This document shows, in pieces, positions 25,333 to 36,675 of a stretch of 64,000 nt of DNA. The position numbers and the translations under genes are program-made. Positions within the stretch are counted from its first letter, which is position 1; each line of letters begins with the position of its first letter. The notes under the pieces are model-generated. The model was given only the letters and a program-made list of their open reading frames with translations, made no database searches and had not been told where the DNA came from. The stretch lies in assembly GCF_030384665.1 (NCBI RefSeq), contig NC_083674.1, positions 1,054,001 to 1,118,000 of the forward strand. Direction: 5' to 3'. Origin of the DNA: Lodderomyces elongisporus (taxonomy: Eukaryota; Ascomycota; Pichiomycetes; Serinales; Debaryomycetaceae).

Positions 25333-28300
25333 TCAATATTCTACGACTACATCTCTGCAGTTGTATATGCAAATGTTGGAGTCTTGGGTATTGTTGGTTG
25401 CAAGCATCATATGGTGTGGATGAAAGGTTGTACTGGAAACATAATTGATACCACGACCAGAACTTAGGTATTTGCTCTCTTGCGAAATGTTTCTCAATGT
25501 CGCCAAGTCTGTCCCCCCTGTTGACCACATTCTTACAGATTTGGACCCCGTGGTCAAGACTGGCGCATGCTCATGCACATCCATGCTTCTTATTTGTTTA
25601 TCAGGAGTTGTATATGTCATAACTGGATCATTGAGTCTGATATCCCAAAGATTAACAAATCCATCGGAAGAACCACTTACAAGTTCCCTAAACCCACCTC
25701 GTTGCATATGGACATTACGAATCGACCCATATCCAAATTGACAATCATTTTGACTATTTGGTTGTTGTCTTCCCAGCTTCCATACTCTCACCATTGATTC
25801 ACGTGAATCCAACCTTCTATCATAAACTCGGATACTTCCATCGTCAAATCCAGCAATAAAAACGTTACCAGCGACTTGATCCGATGTTAAGGATGTAATC
25901 GAGGAAGAAGATCGTGCTGGTATATCCAGTAAACAAAGCTCACGAGGCGCATCCCAAATTCGAATAACTTTAACATCTCCACTAACAAGTAATGAACCTC
26001 TTGACTGTTGCCATTCCGACACTAAACCTGAACTTTTTGCAGTAAGAAGCAAATCAGTTAATGCACGCCACCCTGTAACCAATTCAACCCCATTATTCTT
26101 CTTCTTGCCCTCAATTCGGGATGTTGTTCTGCCACTTACATCCTTTATTGCAAGTCCCATATCACCACCGTTGATCGACTTTCTAATCTCCTTTCCACCC
26201 TTCTTCATCTTCATCTTCATCTCCCCCTCGTCGTCATCATCATCATCATCATCATCATCAACATAATCATCCTCATTATTATTACCATATTCTTCTTCAT
26301 TGCCATTTTCATTCGTATGGAAATTTTTATAAATTTTCACAACTCCATCAGAAGAGCCAGTGAGTAGCAAGGATTGATCATCTTCATTTAAAAATTTTAT
26401 GTCTGTAATTTTGGTACCAAATGGATTCCCATTTGAGAATTTCTTCACCACAACTCCGGCATCCCAATCCCAAACTGTAAGATTATCTTTTTCATCACTA
26501 GCAACTAGAATCTTTTCAAATTGCGTGAATCTAATACATTTGGGTTGAACAATGTTGTTCAATATCTTGATATCCGCATTCCAGTCTCCTCTCACAGCCA
26601 TTTCCTTTTGAGGTTGCGTCTTTTGAATGATTGCTTCATTCCTGTTACGCCTCCACAACCTCTTGATATACTCTTTTGAACCAGGTTCATCGATTTCGTT
26701 TTTAGACATTTGTGGTTCTTGAAAATACTCGCAACTATAGTCAAAAAATCCAGAATGAGAAGGCATCGAGGGTGGATTTGACAAGTCCCTTTCAACAAAA
26801 AAAGCCGATCTTGGTTTGTACTCAGCACCATAGCCCACTTGTATTGGTCCTGCTCTCAACATACGTGTAAAATTTGGTAAATCTGTCTCTTCGTTGAGGT
26901 GAAAACTTTTGAAAAGTTTCGATATGGAAAAATTTTTAATCTTTGAAGTAATGGACTCTGTATCAGAAGAAGAATTATTATCCAGACCTTGACCCGCAAA
27001 AGATGACGATGCAGCCCTTGTCGTCGTTGTTGCCGTCATCAATGAAGAGCCCTCAATGCGCAAATTGTTCTTTCTATTGATCACAGATGCGCTGGAAGTT
27101 TGTCGTTTCGAGTCATTTAAAGGTTTCCTACCCGCAAGAATAGGCTTCTGGGGTTGATGCACTTGGAAACTATCGATTTCAATCGACGACTTGCTCAATA
27201 AAAAGCTTTGCATATCTACCACCAAAGGAGCCAACTCGCTTTCATTTAGTTTGAACATCACAAAATCAATCAAAGTCTCAGCTAATTGCTTTATTTCACA
27301 ATGTGGGTCTTCCGAAAGAATAAGTAATGCTTTCCAAACTGAGCTGAAAATCGAACCGTAAGCGGGTGACTTTTTCCGAAATTCATTTAATGAATTTGGA
27401 TCATCCAATAACACAATTTCCTCCTCGAGCTGATTAAAAGCTACAATAAGGAAAAATTTGAAATATGTTTGAATGAATTTGCTGATGAAAAATACCAACT
27501 CTCGACGAACAATGGGTGAACCATCACCTAACAATCCAAGCAAAACATTGGCAAGTTTCAAATCTTGCTGCCTCATCTCATCCTTTTTAGCATCCATAGC
27601 TGTACCATTAGGTGCTGCAGGTTGCAGTTGCAGCAGTTGCAGCAGTTGCTGTCCAATCCCCAAGCTTAATGTAGGCTCAGTAATAAATGTTGTTAGTGCC
27701 AAGATGATCGAAGTGCGCACCTCCGGAATGGGATCATTTAACAACATGTACAACTCAGTAACATAACCATCCTTATAAGCAGCCCATTTCCCATCGGGAT
27801 ATTTGTTCCACAATTGCGATAAAAGCAAACAGCACCATTGTCTAAGCAACGGATTTTCACTAATCGAAATGAGCCTTATGCAATTGCCAATCAATTCCGT
27901 GGAAAAACAGAGTCTTTGTCCATTTTTGAAATCCCTCATAAACAAAGTCAATATAAATGCACTCATGGCCTTGTGATCATCATTAATTAATAAAGGACCA
28001 GAGCTCGTGCCATTTAAAGCGACAGTTGTGGTATTTGCAGAGTTACCTGGTGTACCGGACAGCGAGTTCAAGATCAGGTAAAAATAATTGTAGCCCTTAT
28101 CCTTGCATAATTCTTGTTGTGTTCCTTTATAATCAATTGCCATAATTCGTGCCCAAATAAAAATTAAAACCGGCTTTAGCTCTTGAGCGGGACTTTGCAA
28201 AAGCTTCAACACGTATGGGAATATCCCAATAGACAATGATAAATAAACTGCCCAAGGACCAAGATCAAGAAATTTCGACAACAATATCAAAGCTCTTAAC

Positions 28301-30153
28301 CTGTGGACCTGTGATAAAAGCACTTGCAACACTATAGGTAATTGTTCTGGTGGCTCTTTGGTGGATGGTCCAGCATATTTCAACCAAATCTCAAAAGCTG
28401 TAAGCTGTTGCTCAAAAAATGTTGAGTGTTGGTAATTGCCCAAATTCTGTCCAGCAACAGTAGAAGAGCCACCACTATGATTCTGGTTTTGATTTTGACT
28501 TTGATTTTGATTTTGGTTTTGGTTTTGGTTTTGGTTTTGATTGTGATGTGACCCATTTTGCGTTGGTACAGAAGTTAAAGAGGAAGTTGAACCATTACGA
28601 ACATTAGCTGCTGCTGAAGCCGCCGATTTCTCGTTATTGGATACAGCTGATTGCAGAGATGCATTATCAGTAGTTTTTCCACCTCCATCTTCCGTAGTTT
28701 TCAAGAGCTGGGAAAGTACTTGATCAATAGCCAAATCCCAAGAGTCCCACATTGGATGATACTTGACCACGTCTGGCAATGGTGGGTCGCTGATAGGGTT
28801 GCAGTTTAAAAGTGGCATTATCCTCTTGGCAAGCAAGAAGTTTCTAAACAATGCAGCAACCATAAGATCCTGTCTGAAAAGCCTCTTAAAAATTGGTCTC
28901 GACAACGATGTCCATGCAATTGTGTCTGTGATTGCAGTAAAGATCCAATTCAATTCTCCCAAAGGGGTTCTTCGATCAGTTAGTTTTCCCGGAATAATAA
29001 CATTCCCTACCTGATTCCTAGGAAGTTGATCATAGTAATTTTTCCTCATTGAGCTTTGCATTATGAACCAAGTGACACTAATATCAATTGGACAAGTTAA
29101 GCAACAAGTAAATAGATCAGCTGGTAAATCTGGGCTCATTGGTAAAAGCTCATTGCTTTTACAAGCAGCCAATTGAATGCAATCAAGGTATGCTGACGTG
29201 GGTGATGGCGCACTTTGGTCATGGTTCCCATCGTTATCATCGTCTATTCTTTTTTGAACAAATTTCTTAAAGTTTTGGATTATATTTCCAGCACTATTGC
29301 AATCGTATACGAATATTACGGGCGCGCCTAGCCAAGTTTGCAAGTCGTATAAGGATATTGGAATATATTGCGTATATCCTCGATTAAAGACCCATATTTC
29401 TCCACTTGTAGTAGGTTGCGGAACACCATGTCCGTTGTAATGGAACAAGATTCGTTCATCCTTGGCGTTTCTTCGTAGAGTGTTGCAAAATCTCTTGACA
29501 TCTTCAACACACGGATCCAAGGATTGCTTATATCGGGTTCGCAAAGACAAGGTTTCATACTGAGATTGTAAATTTTTGCCAATGTTTTCAAGTGCCTTTT
29601 TTGTATCTGTGAAAGTTGTAGGGTCGCACCATGCTTCGAATTTGGCACAGGGGTATGTCTTCATTACATCTGGTGGGTCAACTCCTAAGTTTAGACAAAG
29701 CACAAGGACTGCGCTTATAGTTTTTTGTCGTTCTTTCATGACTTTCCAGTCATATATTGGTTGGTAATTTTTGTAATACTTTGGCATCATTTTCATTTCT
29801 GGAGTAATTGGGTTACCATTTGTAATCTGGCGTTTGTCGTCGTAGTATATATAAAATGTGTTTGCAAGAGTGTTGAGAAAATTTTCAGAATTGTAATCGT
29901 CATCAAACCCGTGTCTCATCTTGTCGTTCAACTGAAAGGCCGGTCGTCCATCTCCATTTAATAAATGAGGAGCCACTGGGTTGGGTGTTGATACAACTAC
30001 TCTAGACAGTGGCCCTACCCTTGCTCCGGTCACTGTTTGTTTTGATTCTTGCTCAGACCTGGATTCGGACCCAAATCCGGATCCGGATCCAACTCCTCTC
30101 GTTGTTCCCGCTGTTCCTGCTGTTGTTGTCAAATTAGTCATGTTGTTTTCCAT
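25333..30153 (-). CDS. KOG1: Kog1, raptor subunit of TORC1
   Basis: Scaffold that presents substrates to the TOR kinase in TORC1 at the vacuole. The frame opens at a TTG (30183), but the first ATG is at 30153 (MENNMTN), giving 1606 residues. The raptor N-terminal caspase-like domain is clear: VLVLCLNLGVDPPDVMKTYP, FHYNGHGVPQPT with the pseudo-catalytic His, and VIFVYDCNSAG. A HEAT-repeat region follows, including SIGIFPYVLKLLQSP, KPVLIFIWARIM and VRTSIILALTTFI. The C-terminal WD40 repeats begin at KCIRFTQFEKILVASD and end at NICIYNCRDVVVEY. Species-specific inserts are a Gln/Asn repeat (DNA 28484-28550) and an Asp run (26235-26265). The gene is divergent from the FHA gene. Confidence 0.95.
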   Translation of the reverse strand: MENNMTNLTTTAGTAGTTRGVGSGSGFGSESRSEQESKQTVTGARVGPLSRVVVSTPNPVAPHLLNGDGRPAFQLNDKMRHGFDDDYNSENFLNTLANTFYIYYDDKRQITNGNPITPEMKMMPKYYKNYQPIYDWKVMKERQKTISAVLVLCLNLGVDPPDVMKTYPCAKFEAWCDPTTFTDTKKALENIGKNLQSQYETLSLRTRYKQSLDPCVEDVKRFCNTLRRNAKDERILFHYNGHGVPQPTTSGEIWVFNRGYTQYIPISLYDLQTWLGAPVIFVYDCNSAGNIIQNFKKFVQKRIDDDNDGNHDQSAPSPTSAYLDCIQLAACKSNELLPMSPDLPADLFTCCLTCPIDISVTWFIMQSSMRKNYYDQLPRNQVGNVIIPGKLTDRRTPLGELNWIFTAITDTIAWTSLSRPIFKRLFRQDLMVAALFRNFLLAKRIMPLLNCNPISDPPLPDVVKYHPMWDSWDLAIDQVLSQLLKTTEDGGGKTTDNASLQSAVSNNEKSAASAAANVRNGSTSSLTSVPTQNGSHHNQNQNQNQNQNQNQSQNQNQNHSGGSSTVAGQNLGNYQHSTFFEQQLTAFEIWLKYAGPSTKEPPEQLPIVLQVLLSQVHRLRALILLSKFLDLGPWAVYLSLSIGIFPYVLKLLQSPAQELKPVLIFIWARIMAIDYKGTQQELCKDKGYNYFYLILNSLSGTPGNSANTTTVALNGTSSGPLLINDDHKAMSAFILTLFMRDFKNGQRLCFSTELIGNCIRLISISENPLLRQWCCLLLSQLWNKYPDGKWAAYKDGYVTELYMLLNDPIPEVRTSIILALTTFITEPTLSLGIGQQLLQLLQLQPAAPNGTAMDAKKDEMRQQDLKLANVLLGLLGDGSPIVRRELVFFISKFIQTYFKFFLIVAFNQLEEEIVLLDDPNSLNEFRKKSPAYGSIFSSVWKALLILSEDPHCEIKQLAETLIDFVMFKLNESELAPLVVDMQSFLLSKSSIEIDSFQVHQPQKPILAGRKPLNDSKRQTSSASVINRKNNLRIEGSSLMTATTTTRAASSSFAGQGLDNNSSSDTESITSKIKNFSISKLFKSFHLNEETDLPNFTRMLRAGPIQVGYGAEYKPRSAFFVERDLSNPPSMPSHSGFFDYSCEYFQEPQMSKNEIDEPGSKEYIKRLWRRNRNEAIIQKTQPQKEMAVRGDWNADIKILNNIVQPKCIRFTQFEKILVASDEKDNLTVWDWDAGVVVKKFSNGNPFGTKITDIKFLNEDDQSLLLTGSSDGVVKIYKNFHTNENGNEEEYGNNNEDDYVDDDDDDDDDDEGEMKMKMKKGGKEIRKSINGGDMGLAIKDVSGRTTSRIEGKKKNNGVELVTGWRALTDLLLTAKSSGLVSEWQQSRGSLLVSGDVKVIRIWDAPRELCLLDIPARSSSSITSLTSDQVAGNVFIAGFDDGSIRVYDRRLDSRESMVRVWKLGRQQPNSQNDCQFGYGSIRNVHMQRGGFRELVSGSSDGFVNLWDIRLNDPVMTYTTPDKQIRSMDVHEHAPVLTTGSKSVRMWSTGGTDLATLRNISQESKYLSSGRGINYVSSTTFHPHHMMLATNNTQDSNICIYNCRDVVVEY

Positions 30154-31773
30154 ATCCAAAATTTGGGTTATTGTTTTCTTCAAATATCTAAGCAGAATGT
30201 ATTAATGCACTGTGTTGTTATGTAGCCCAGTTCTACAGAATCACTTTCAATAATCTAATCATGTAAATCTTTAGAGAGTAGGTTCAGGTGCTTGACCACT
30301 CTTGAGTGAGGTCCGAAAGGAAAGATTCAAGATTACGAATATTGTCAGTACATTTATTTCGAGTCGTGAGCACTTGGCGAGGCGTAAAAGAGACACACAA
30401 ATAGAGATGAAAAAAAAAAAATATACAGAAAAAAACAAAAAAGCAGAGACTTTGTCTTGTTCACTTTAGTGGAGGGAAAGATGTATATCATACCTAAAAT
30501 AGAGAGCAAGTCAGAACGGGCATGGAGATAGAAACTTCAATCAACAATGTAAAAAAAAAGAAATATGATTTCTGAAGCGGGTACAAACAGTAAGGAATAT
30601 ACCTAATATTTTAAGGAGTGTCAACATTGAACCACAAAGGGTGGGGGCAGTTATGATGAGAATTCTTCTAATAAAGCCAAGAAAAAGGTTTTGCCTACTG
30701 ACATATAACTATTGATTATAGATTGTAAATTGTAGATTGTAGATTGTAGATTATTGATTGTTAATCATTGACGACTCAACTCCTCATGATTGTTGTCGAA
30801 TACACAAAGTGTCAAACATGCAAAAAAAGCCTCTTGTGGCATTGATTCCATACAAAGGGGTTTTAGATTTATCCAAATCTCTCTGCGTACTTTACAATAA
30901 AACTTTATTGCTCTGAGTAAAAAGACATTATTCAACAGGTCCTTTCTTTGTATTTTTATTTTCCTTTATTTGGTAAAAGTACACGCACGGGTAGTGTATT
31001 AGGTAGAATCAATTTTTTTTTTTAAATTTTAAATTTTAAATATTTTTATTATTTAATTATTTATTATTGATTATGTATTTGTATATTTTATGTAAATAAC
31101 GTATAAAATTTTTTACAGTTGGTAGCTTCATAGATAAGATAAGATAGGAGAGAAACATTAAACGAAAAAACAAAAAGGTATAAGACAGAGGACAATATAC
31201 ACATAATAGTGGGAATGGTAGAGGTGAGGAAGAGAGTTACAGAGAGTTAAAGAGAGATAAAGGATAAGGGGCTTTAATAAAGAAAAAAAATAGAGGAGGT
31301 ATAAAATTGGCAGCAGCATTTATTTATTTATCCACAGTGGAACTTTTTTGATCTCATAAGTTGAGAGAAATAAAAAAACAAAGAATACAAAATTTTAGTA
31401 GTAGTAGTAGTAGTAGTAGTAACAGTAATATAGTGGCAGTATAAATACTCTCACAATGTTTTCAATTATATACTTTTTCCTATCCCTTGTTGCCATCCAA
31501 TTATACTGCTTTCTCTTTACAAATCGATTTTCACCAATTGCAACAAGTTACATCAAGCAACACACAAACACCACATTTACAACTGTGCACTTTGCTTTCT
31601 ACTTTTGTCAAGGCTTTTATTTCAACTAACTAAACAACATACCATACTCTTTTTTGTTCTTCTGTTTTTCCTATTCTATTTCTTTTCTTTTTTTTTTTTT
31701 TATTGAATTTCAATTCAGGGCTATACCTTTTTTTTCTTTTGTTATAGATTATTTCAAGAACCCATCAGACAAA
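30154..31773. other. 1.6-kb divergent promoter region KOG1 / FHA gene
   Basis: AT-rich and gene-free. It contains GATTGTA repeats (about 30715-30765), AAATTTTA tracts (31015-31060), an AGT repeat (31397-31422) and a T-rich leader before the FHA ATG. No GTATGT donor pairs with the TAG at 31747, so a leader intron is not called. Confidence 0.6.
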
Positions 31774-33795
31774 ATGGCCATGGCAAGTATGAGACTAGTA
31801 CAGTTCCAACCTAACGAAGAGGTCTATGTAAGAAGATCATCTTCAAATAAAAAGTTTGATCAAGAAAGAGCTGCCTTGTTGAACAACTTTTATTTTCTAA
31901 ACAAACACATGTCTAAAGAACATGCAAAAATTGAATATAGAAACAATTCCTTTTTCATTACTGATTTGTCAACTTTCGGTACCATTATTAATGACCAAGT
32001 CCTAGTTACAAATACCAAACACCCTTTAAAGAACCAAGATCGGTTAGGTTTTATCTTGTCAATCCCATCAGCACAAATTAGGGCCAAAATGAAGGAATTT
32101 AAAGATCAGACTAGTTTTTCCATTGCTGCGTTTGATAGGGCAAAAATAGCGTTAGAGTTTGTTGTGCACATTTTGAATGAAAACATACTAAAACTCGTTT
32201 CCAAAGATAATCAGTATCATTTAATACAGGTACAAGACAAAGCAATCAAGGAAACTAAAGATCCCAAATGGTTAGTTATGCTGTACGACACGCAAAAACC
32301 AAAACTGAACCTTTCTGGTGGTGATGAGATAGATGAAATTGGAGTCGAAGAAAAAGGGGAAATTGAAGGTAATGGAAATAATGGAGACGGAGATGGAGCC
32401 GGAGATGGAGCTGGAGATGGAGCAGAAGCTGGAGCTGAAAGAGATGCAGATGGAAGTTTAGAAGACACTACATTTCACAAATATACAGAAGATGATATTT
32501 CTCCATACTGCGTCGAAAAAACAGTTGAATATGAGGATGGAGTCTCATACAGCCCCTCACCTGCTTTTTCTTTTTTTGATGACGATCAAGTTGACACTAA
32601 AGAATGTAACGTTGAAGTTGGACAGCCAAACCCTATAAAATCAATTGAATGTAATTTGATTGGGTTATCACCAACTAACTCTGCTAAAGATGTTGAAACT
32701 TTAAAATTGTACTCAGACTCATTTGAAAATGGGTCTGAATCAACAAAAGGGGCACACGATCGCAACAAAATTATACACGAGACTCAAGCGCAGATTGACG
32801 AAAAAGACAGTTCAGAAGAACCACCTAGCGAATGCCAATATGAAGTTGACAATGTTTATAATAAGCATAGTCAAATTGTTGTCGTGAATGATAGTTGGGA
32901 CCACACTGAGGATGAAAAGAACAAAAAGGATAAAAATGAAGGTAGTGATGAGTCAACCGGTAACCACACAGGTAACTATAAGATAAAGTTTTCGGATATG
33001 GAAAAAATTGACAAAGAAGACTATGACGAGGACAAAAATGACGACGAAGATGATGATGAAGATGATGAAGATGATGATGAAGATGATGATGAAGAAGAAG
33101 ATGAAGATGATAATGACAGGGACGAAGAAGAAGAAGATGATGAAGATGATGAAGAAGATGAAGATGACGAGGACGAAGAAGAAGAAGAAGAAGATTATGC
33201 AATCTATGAATTAGACTCAGAAGGTAGTTATGATTGTATTGCAGGTTTTGAGATTGGGTATGATAGCAGTATTGATACACTTTTAAAAAATAGGACGAGC
33301 GGCAAACGCCTGCCAGTCACTACAAGAATCCAAAGAATGCTTTTGGAAGAAAATGAAGAAAATGAAGAGGATGAAGAGGATGAAAAGAAAGAAGAGGAAG
33401 AAGAGGAAGAAGAGGAAGAAGAGGAAGAAGAGGAAGAAGAAGAAAAGGAGAAAGAATATACTAGTGTTGTTGAAAGCTTTTTACCTAGACAAGTCGACAA
33501 GGAAAATAACTCATCAAACTCAATCAAGTTCAAAAACTGTCATCATCAAGGCATTGATCAAAGCAAACAAAGAAAACGGTCTTTTGAGGAAGTTTTGGAC
33601 AACGATGTTAGCAAAGTAAATCTACCACCAGCTAAAAAGAAACAAACTACGGTACACGCAAGACCGTCTTTATCTTACACTGTGGCAAAAGAAGTTGGTA
33701 AAGGTGTCCTTTATGTTTTTGCTACAATCGCCGCGCTTGGTGTTTATGGTGCCCGCTTGGCTGCCCAAGAGGAAGTACAATATTCAGATCCTTAA
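31774..33795 (+). CDS. FHA-domain protein with acidic tracts and C-terminal hydrophobic segment (673 aa)
   Basis: The frame is open from 31654, but the upstream part is poly-T translation. The ATG at 31774 (MAMASMRLVQF) gives a sensible start. The FHA phosphothreonine-binding domain covers about residues 7-100. It shows VYVRRSSSN, LNKHMSKEHAKIEY (the R/K-S-x-x-H pattern), FFITDLSTFGTIINDQ (the S/T-x-x-G-T pattern) and LKNQDRLGFI. A long disordered region holds Gly/Asp-Gly repeats and two Asp/Glu tracts (DNA about 33018-33198 and 33349-33455). The C-terminus KEVGKGVLYVFATIAALGVYGARLAAQEE contains a hydrophobic stretch of about 20 residues that could anchor it. Fungal FHA proteins such as Tos4/Plm2 or Far10/Vps64 are possible relatives; I cannot choose. 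Confidence 0.85.
   Translation: MAMASMRLVQFQPNEEVYVRRSSSNKKFDQERAALLNNFYFLNKHMSKEHAKIEYRNNSFFITDLSTFGTIINDQVLVTNTKHPLKNQDRLGFILSIPSAQIRAKMKEFKDQTSFSIAAFDRAKIALEFVVHILNENILKLVSKDNQYHLIQVQDKAIKETKDPKWLVMLYDTQKPKLNLSGGDEIDEIGVEEKGEIEGNGNNGDGDGAGDGAGDGAEAGAERDADGSLEDTTFHKYTEDDISPYCVEKTVEYEDGVSYSPSPAFSFFDDDQVDTKECNVEVGQPNPIKSIECNLIGLSPTNSAKDVETLKLYSDSFENGSESTKGAHDRNKIIHETQAQIDEKDSSEEPPSECQYEVDNVYNKHSQIVVVNDSWDHTEDEKNKKDKNEGSDESTGNHTGNYKIKFSDMEKIDKEDYDEDKNDDEDDDEDDEDDDEDDDEEEDEDDNDRDEEEEDDEDDEEDEDDEDEEEEEEDYAIYELDSEGSYDCIAGFEIGYDSSIDTLLKNRTSGKRLPVTTRIQRMLLEENEENEEDEEDEKKEEEEEEEEEEEEEEEEEEKEKEYTSVVESFLPRQVDKENNSSNSIKFKNCHHQGIDQSKQRKRSFEEVLDNDVSKVNLPPAKKKQTTVHARPSLSYTVAKEVGKGVLYVFATIAALGVYGARLAAQEEVQYSDP
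33018..33198 (+). repeat. Acidic codon repeat (GAT/GAC/GAA) in the FHA gene
   Basis: Nearly pure Asp and Glu codons for about 60 residues. A second Glu tract lies at 33349-33455. Confidence 0.85.
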
Positions 33796-34137
33796 ATGCT
33801 ACTTTTGTATCCGTTTCGTTTTCGAAAGAGAAAGAAACAGAGAGAAAAAGATGGAGAGAACAGAACGTCGCTGGTCGATTTTTCTCAGGTATTACCTTCA
33901 ATATCTGTGGTTGTTTCCATTTATCTACTATCTTCACTTTATCCTATTTTGTTTGTTGTCTGTTGTTTGTTGTTTTACGTTTTATGTTTTACGTTTCTTT
34001 TTTTTTTCTTACTTTTGGTTTTTTGGTCTAGTTTAATAAATTTGTGTGAAATTACTTATCTGTAAATACTGTTTTCTAGCAAACAAAACCGAGTTCAAGT
34101 AGATAAACACTAGTGGCAACAACGAAACGAGTATCGA
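33796..34137. other. Convergent intergenic region FHA gene / SPT20
   Basis: T-rich 3' flanks of two converging genes, with (T)GTTTTACGTTT repeats near 33965-33995. No gene was seen. Confidence 0.6.
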
Positions 34138-34248
34138 TTAAGTTTGAGTATTCTTTCGTTTATAAACGCGTTTCTTTTTCTGTTCTGGAGCTCCGGCCTG
34201 TTGTAATTGTGGAGTATTGCTGCTTTGATTATTCTGACCCGTCATAGC

Positions 34249-34314
<66 letters not shown>

Positions 34315-34315
34315 T

Positions 34316-34347
<32 letters not shown>

Positions 34348-36675
34348 TAGCTGTAATTTCTGCTTCTGTTGAAAGATTTGAAATTGCTTCAACCTCTGAA
34401 AATACACCGGAAATTTTTGCAACAATTGTTGCTGCAAGATTTTCACTTGTTGAAGAGCTTGTTGCTTATGCTGAGGTGTTAATTGCTGTCCATTTGGTGC
34501 CACACCAGTTTGACCCATCATCGCCAATGTGCTCATCTTCTGTTGGATTTGTTTGTACACTTGTTGTTCCTCTGGCGAAAGCGTGTTTTGAAAAATCTGT
34601 TGATGCTGATGTTGTTGTTGCTGCTGCTGTTGTTGTAAAGTCAATTGCGGATGCTGCGTTTGCTGTTGCAATGGTGGTTGCAGTGGTGGTTGCAGTGGTG
34701 GTTGCAGTGGTGGTTGCAGTGGTGGTTGCAGTGGTGGTTGTGGTTGTGGTGCATGTTGCCCGGAAAATGCTGGTGGCTGTTGTGGTTGTGGTGCTTGCAA
34801 AGGGAAGTTTGGAGATCCATTGGGGATTTGCGGAGTGACAACTTGACTTTGACTCTGACTTGTATTCAGGCTTATATGACTTTGTTGACCAACAATAGAC
34901 ACACCTTGATGGTTGATCATCGGTGTGTTTCCAACGGATGGTATCTGCGAGCCACCAATGTTATTACTGTTCATACCATGGCCAAATTGAGGAGACAGCA
35001 GTTGCGATGCTTGAACATTATTATTTGGTTTATTCTTGGGATCTTTCTTTGCTCGTTTTGCTGGGGGTGGCTGCTGGAAAGCGCTATTATTATTATTATT
35101 ATTGTTATTATTGTTATTGTTATTGTTAATGTTCATGTTCATGTTCATGTTATTGTTATTGTTGCTATTGTTACTAGTATTGTTGATTGCAGGAGATGCA
35201 GTGCCTTTGCCACTTTGTGGTGCTGACCTATCAAACGAGTTAGGAACACCGATGGGAAAATTACCATGATTCTGATTATTCATATTACCGGGTACAGGAA
35301 TATCGTTTTGAATTGCATTTGCTCCAGCTGCACTTGTTTGAGCATGAAGCTTGGCCTCTTGTTGGGATTTTTCCAACTCTCGCTTTTTCCTGATTTCTTC
35401 AATCATTCTCAATCGCATAAATTGTCCAGTGGTCCTCACAGGATTGGAGGACATCGCAAGAGGTATTGTTGGCACCGTTGAGGTTGAAGCATTGGAAGCG
35501 TTGGAGTTACTGGAGCCATTGGAGCCACCAGGACCACCGGGACCACCGGGGCCACCGGGGCCACTAGAACCATTCGATCCACCTCTCTCATTACCCTTCT
35601 TACTGTTTTTCAAAGTTTCAGCTCCAGCTGTGCCTTCTTTGCTCGAGGGTTTTGTTGTAGTTCCTTGACTCAATGAAGTGGTGTTTGTAGACACTGCCAC
35701 AGAGGATGGCACCACAACAAGTTTTTTATCCTGTGAATCTTCTGCGCGCCGGGTTTTATTTGAAAGTAAAAGCATGAGCTCCTCGTACTCGGACGACTTG
35801 TGGAAAACCATTTCGTCTTGATGGATCTTACGTATAGGAACATCAACTGCTTTACGATGTTCCCATAGAGGTTCCTCTTGGGCAAAATCATTATATAGTA
35901 TTCCCACGCGGTCAATTTTATTTCCATCATCTGTTTTGCATGGCTCAGAATCCGGTCTCAAATATTCATAATCATATGGGTTGATTTTAACCGATAAGTC
36001 TAGCTCACGATTAGTAAGTGTCAAAATCTCTGATTCCATCTGTAAAGACAACGTGTCTGTGAATTTTGTAAGCGCTGAATCCGTATGGTATAGAAGGTCA
36101 TAGTATATGGATAACGGCGTTGGTTTGAGCAACGTTCGATATGTTTTCGGTTTTGATACAATAACCGGCTCCGGCATGTTACCATTATTATTCCCGCCTT
36201 TGATAGGAGAGTTGCCTCTATTTACTAGTGACGATGTTGGTACCATGTTTCTATGGTCGTATATTTGCAATATCAAACAACCATCATATGATTTGATAGC
36301 AAAGTCCTTGAGTAATTCACTCATTTCTACTGGTATCTCCTCTTTCAAAACATGGTTCATAAATGTCTTGATCATACTGGAATTTTTGGGTATGATCTGC
36401 GAATCCTGTGAGTTGTTGAATCTGAAATGATTCTCATAAATATGTAAATTTAACGACGCTGGATACTTGGCATATTTTCGCAAGATCTCGTCGGTGGTGG
36501 ATGCAAAGTGATAGTTCTTGAGGTTTATCTTTTGCTTCAATAGCGACATTGTCGATTGCGTCTGCTGTGTCTGCTGCTTTTGTTGTTGGTTTTGCTGATG
36601 TTGTTGATATTGTTGTTTCAGTAGTGACATGTTTTGACTTGACAGCCCCATTTGGGGAGTCTTTGTTTGTTGCAT
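34138..36675 (-). CDS. SPT20: SAGA complex subunit Spt20
   Basis: Structural subunit of the SAGA histone-acetylation coactivator, in the nucleus. The ATG is at 36675 and the protein has 845 residues. After a Gln-rich leader, the Spt20 domain is clear at about residues 55-145: TDEILRKYAKYPASLNLHIY, HFRF, EEIPVEMSELLKDF and YDGCLILQIYDHRN. It continues with TPLSIYYDLLYHTD. The rest is low-complexity: a Gly-Pro collagen-like run (DNA about 35530-35575), Asn runs (35080-35170), six to seven PPLQ units (about 34670-34745) and a 33-Gln run (34249-34347) near the C-terminus. The end, KKKRVYKRKN, is basic. Such Gln-rich tails are usual for Spt20, but the tract lengths are high. Confidence 0.94.
34249..34347 (-). 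repeat. Poly-Gln tract, 33 CAA/CAG codons
   Basis: The run consists of mixed CAA and CAG codons. The interruptions at codon level suggest age rather than recent expansion. Confidence 0.9.
34670..34745 (-). repeat. 12-bp repeat encoding PPLQ units in SPT20
   Basis: Six or so near-identical 12-bp copies (ggttgcagtggt on the plus strand), each coding Pro-Pro-Leu-Gln. Confidence 0.85.

Noticed and set aside
31654..31773. Upstream extension of the FHA protein
   Set aside because: It is Phe-rich translation of T tracts; the ATG at 31774 starts just before the FHA fold.
34476..35226. Long plus-strand frames antisense to SPT20
   Set aside because: They are shadows of Gln, Pro-Pro-Leu-Gln and Asn codon repeats in the real gene.
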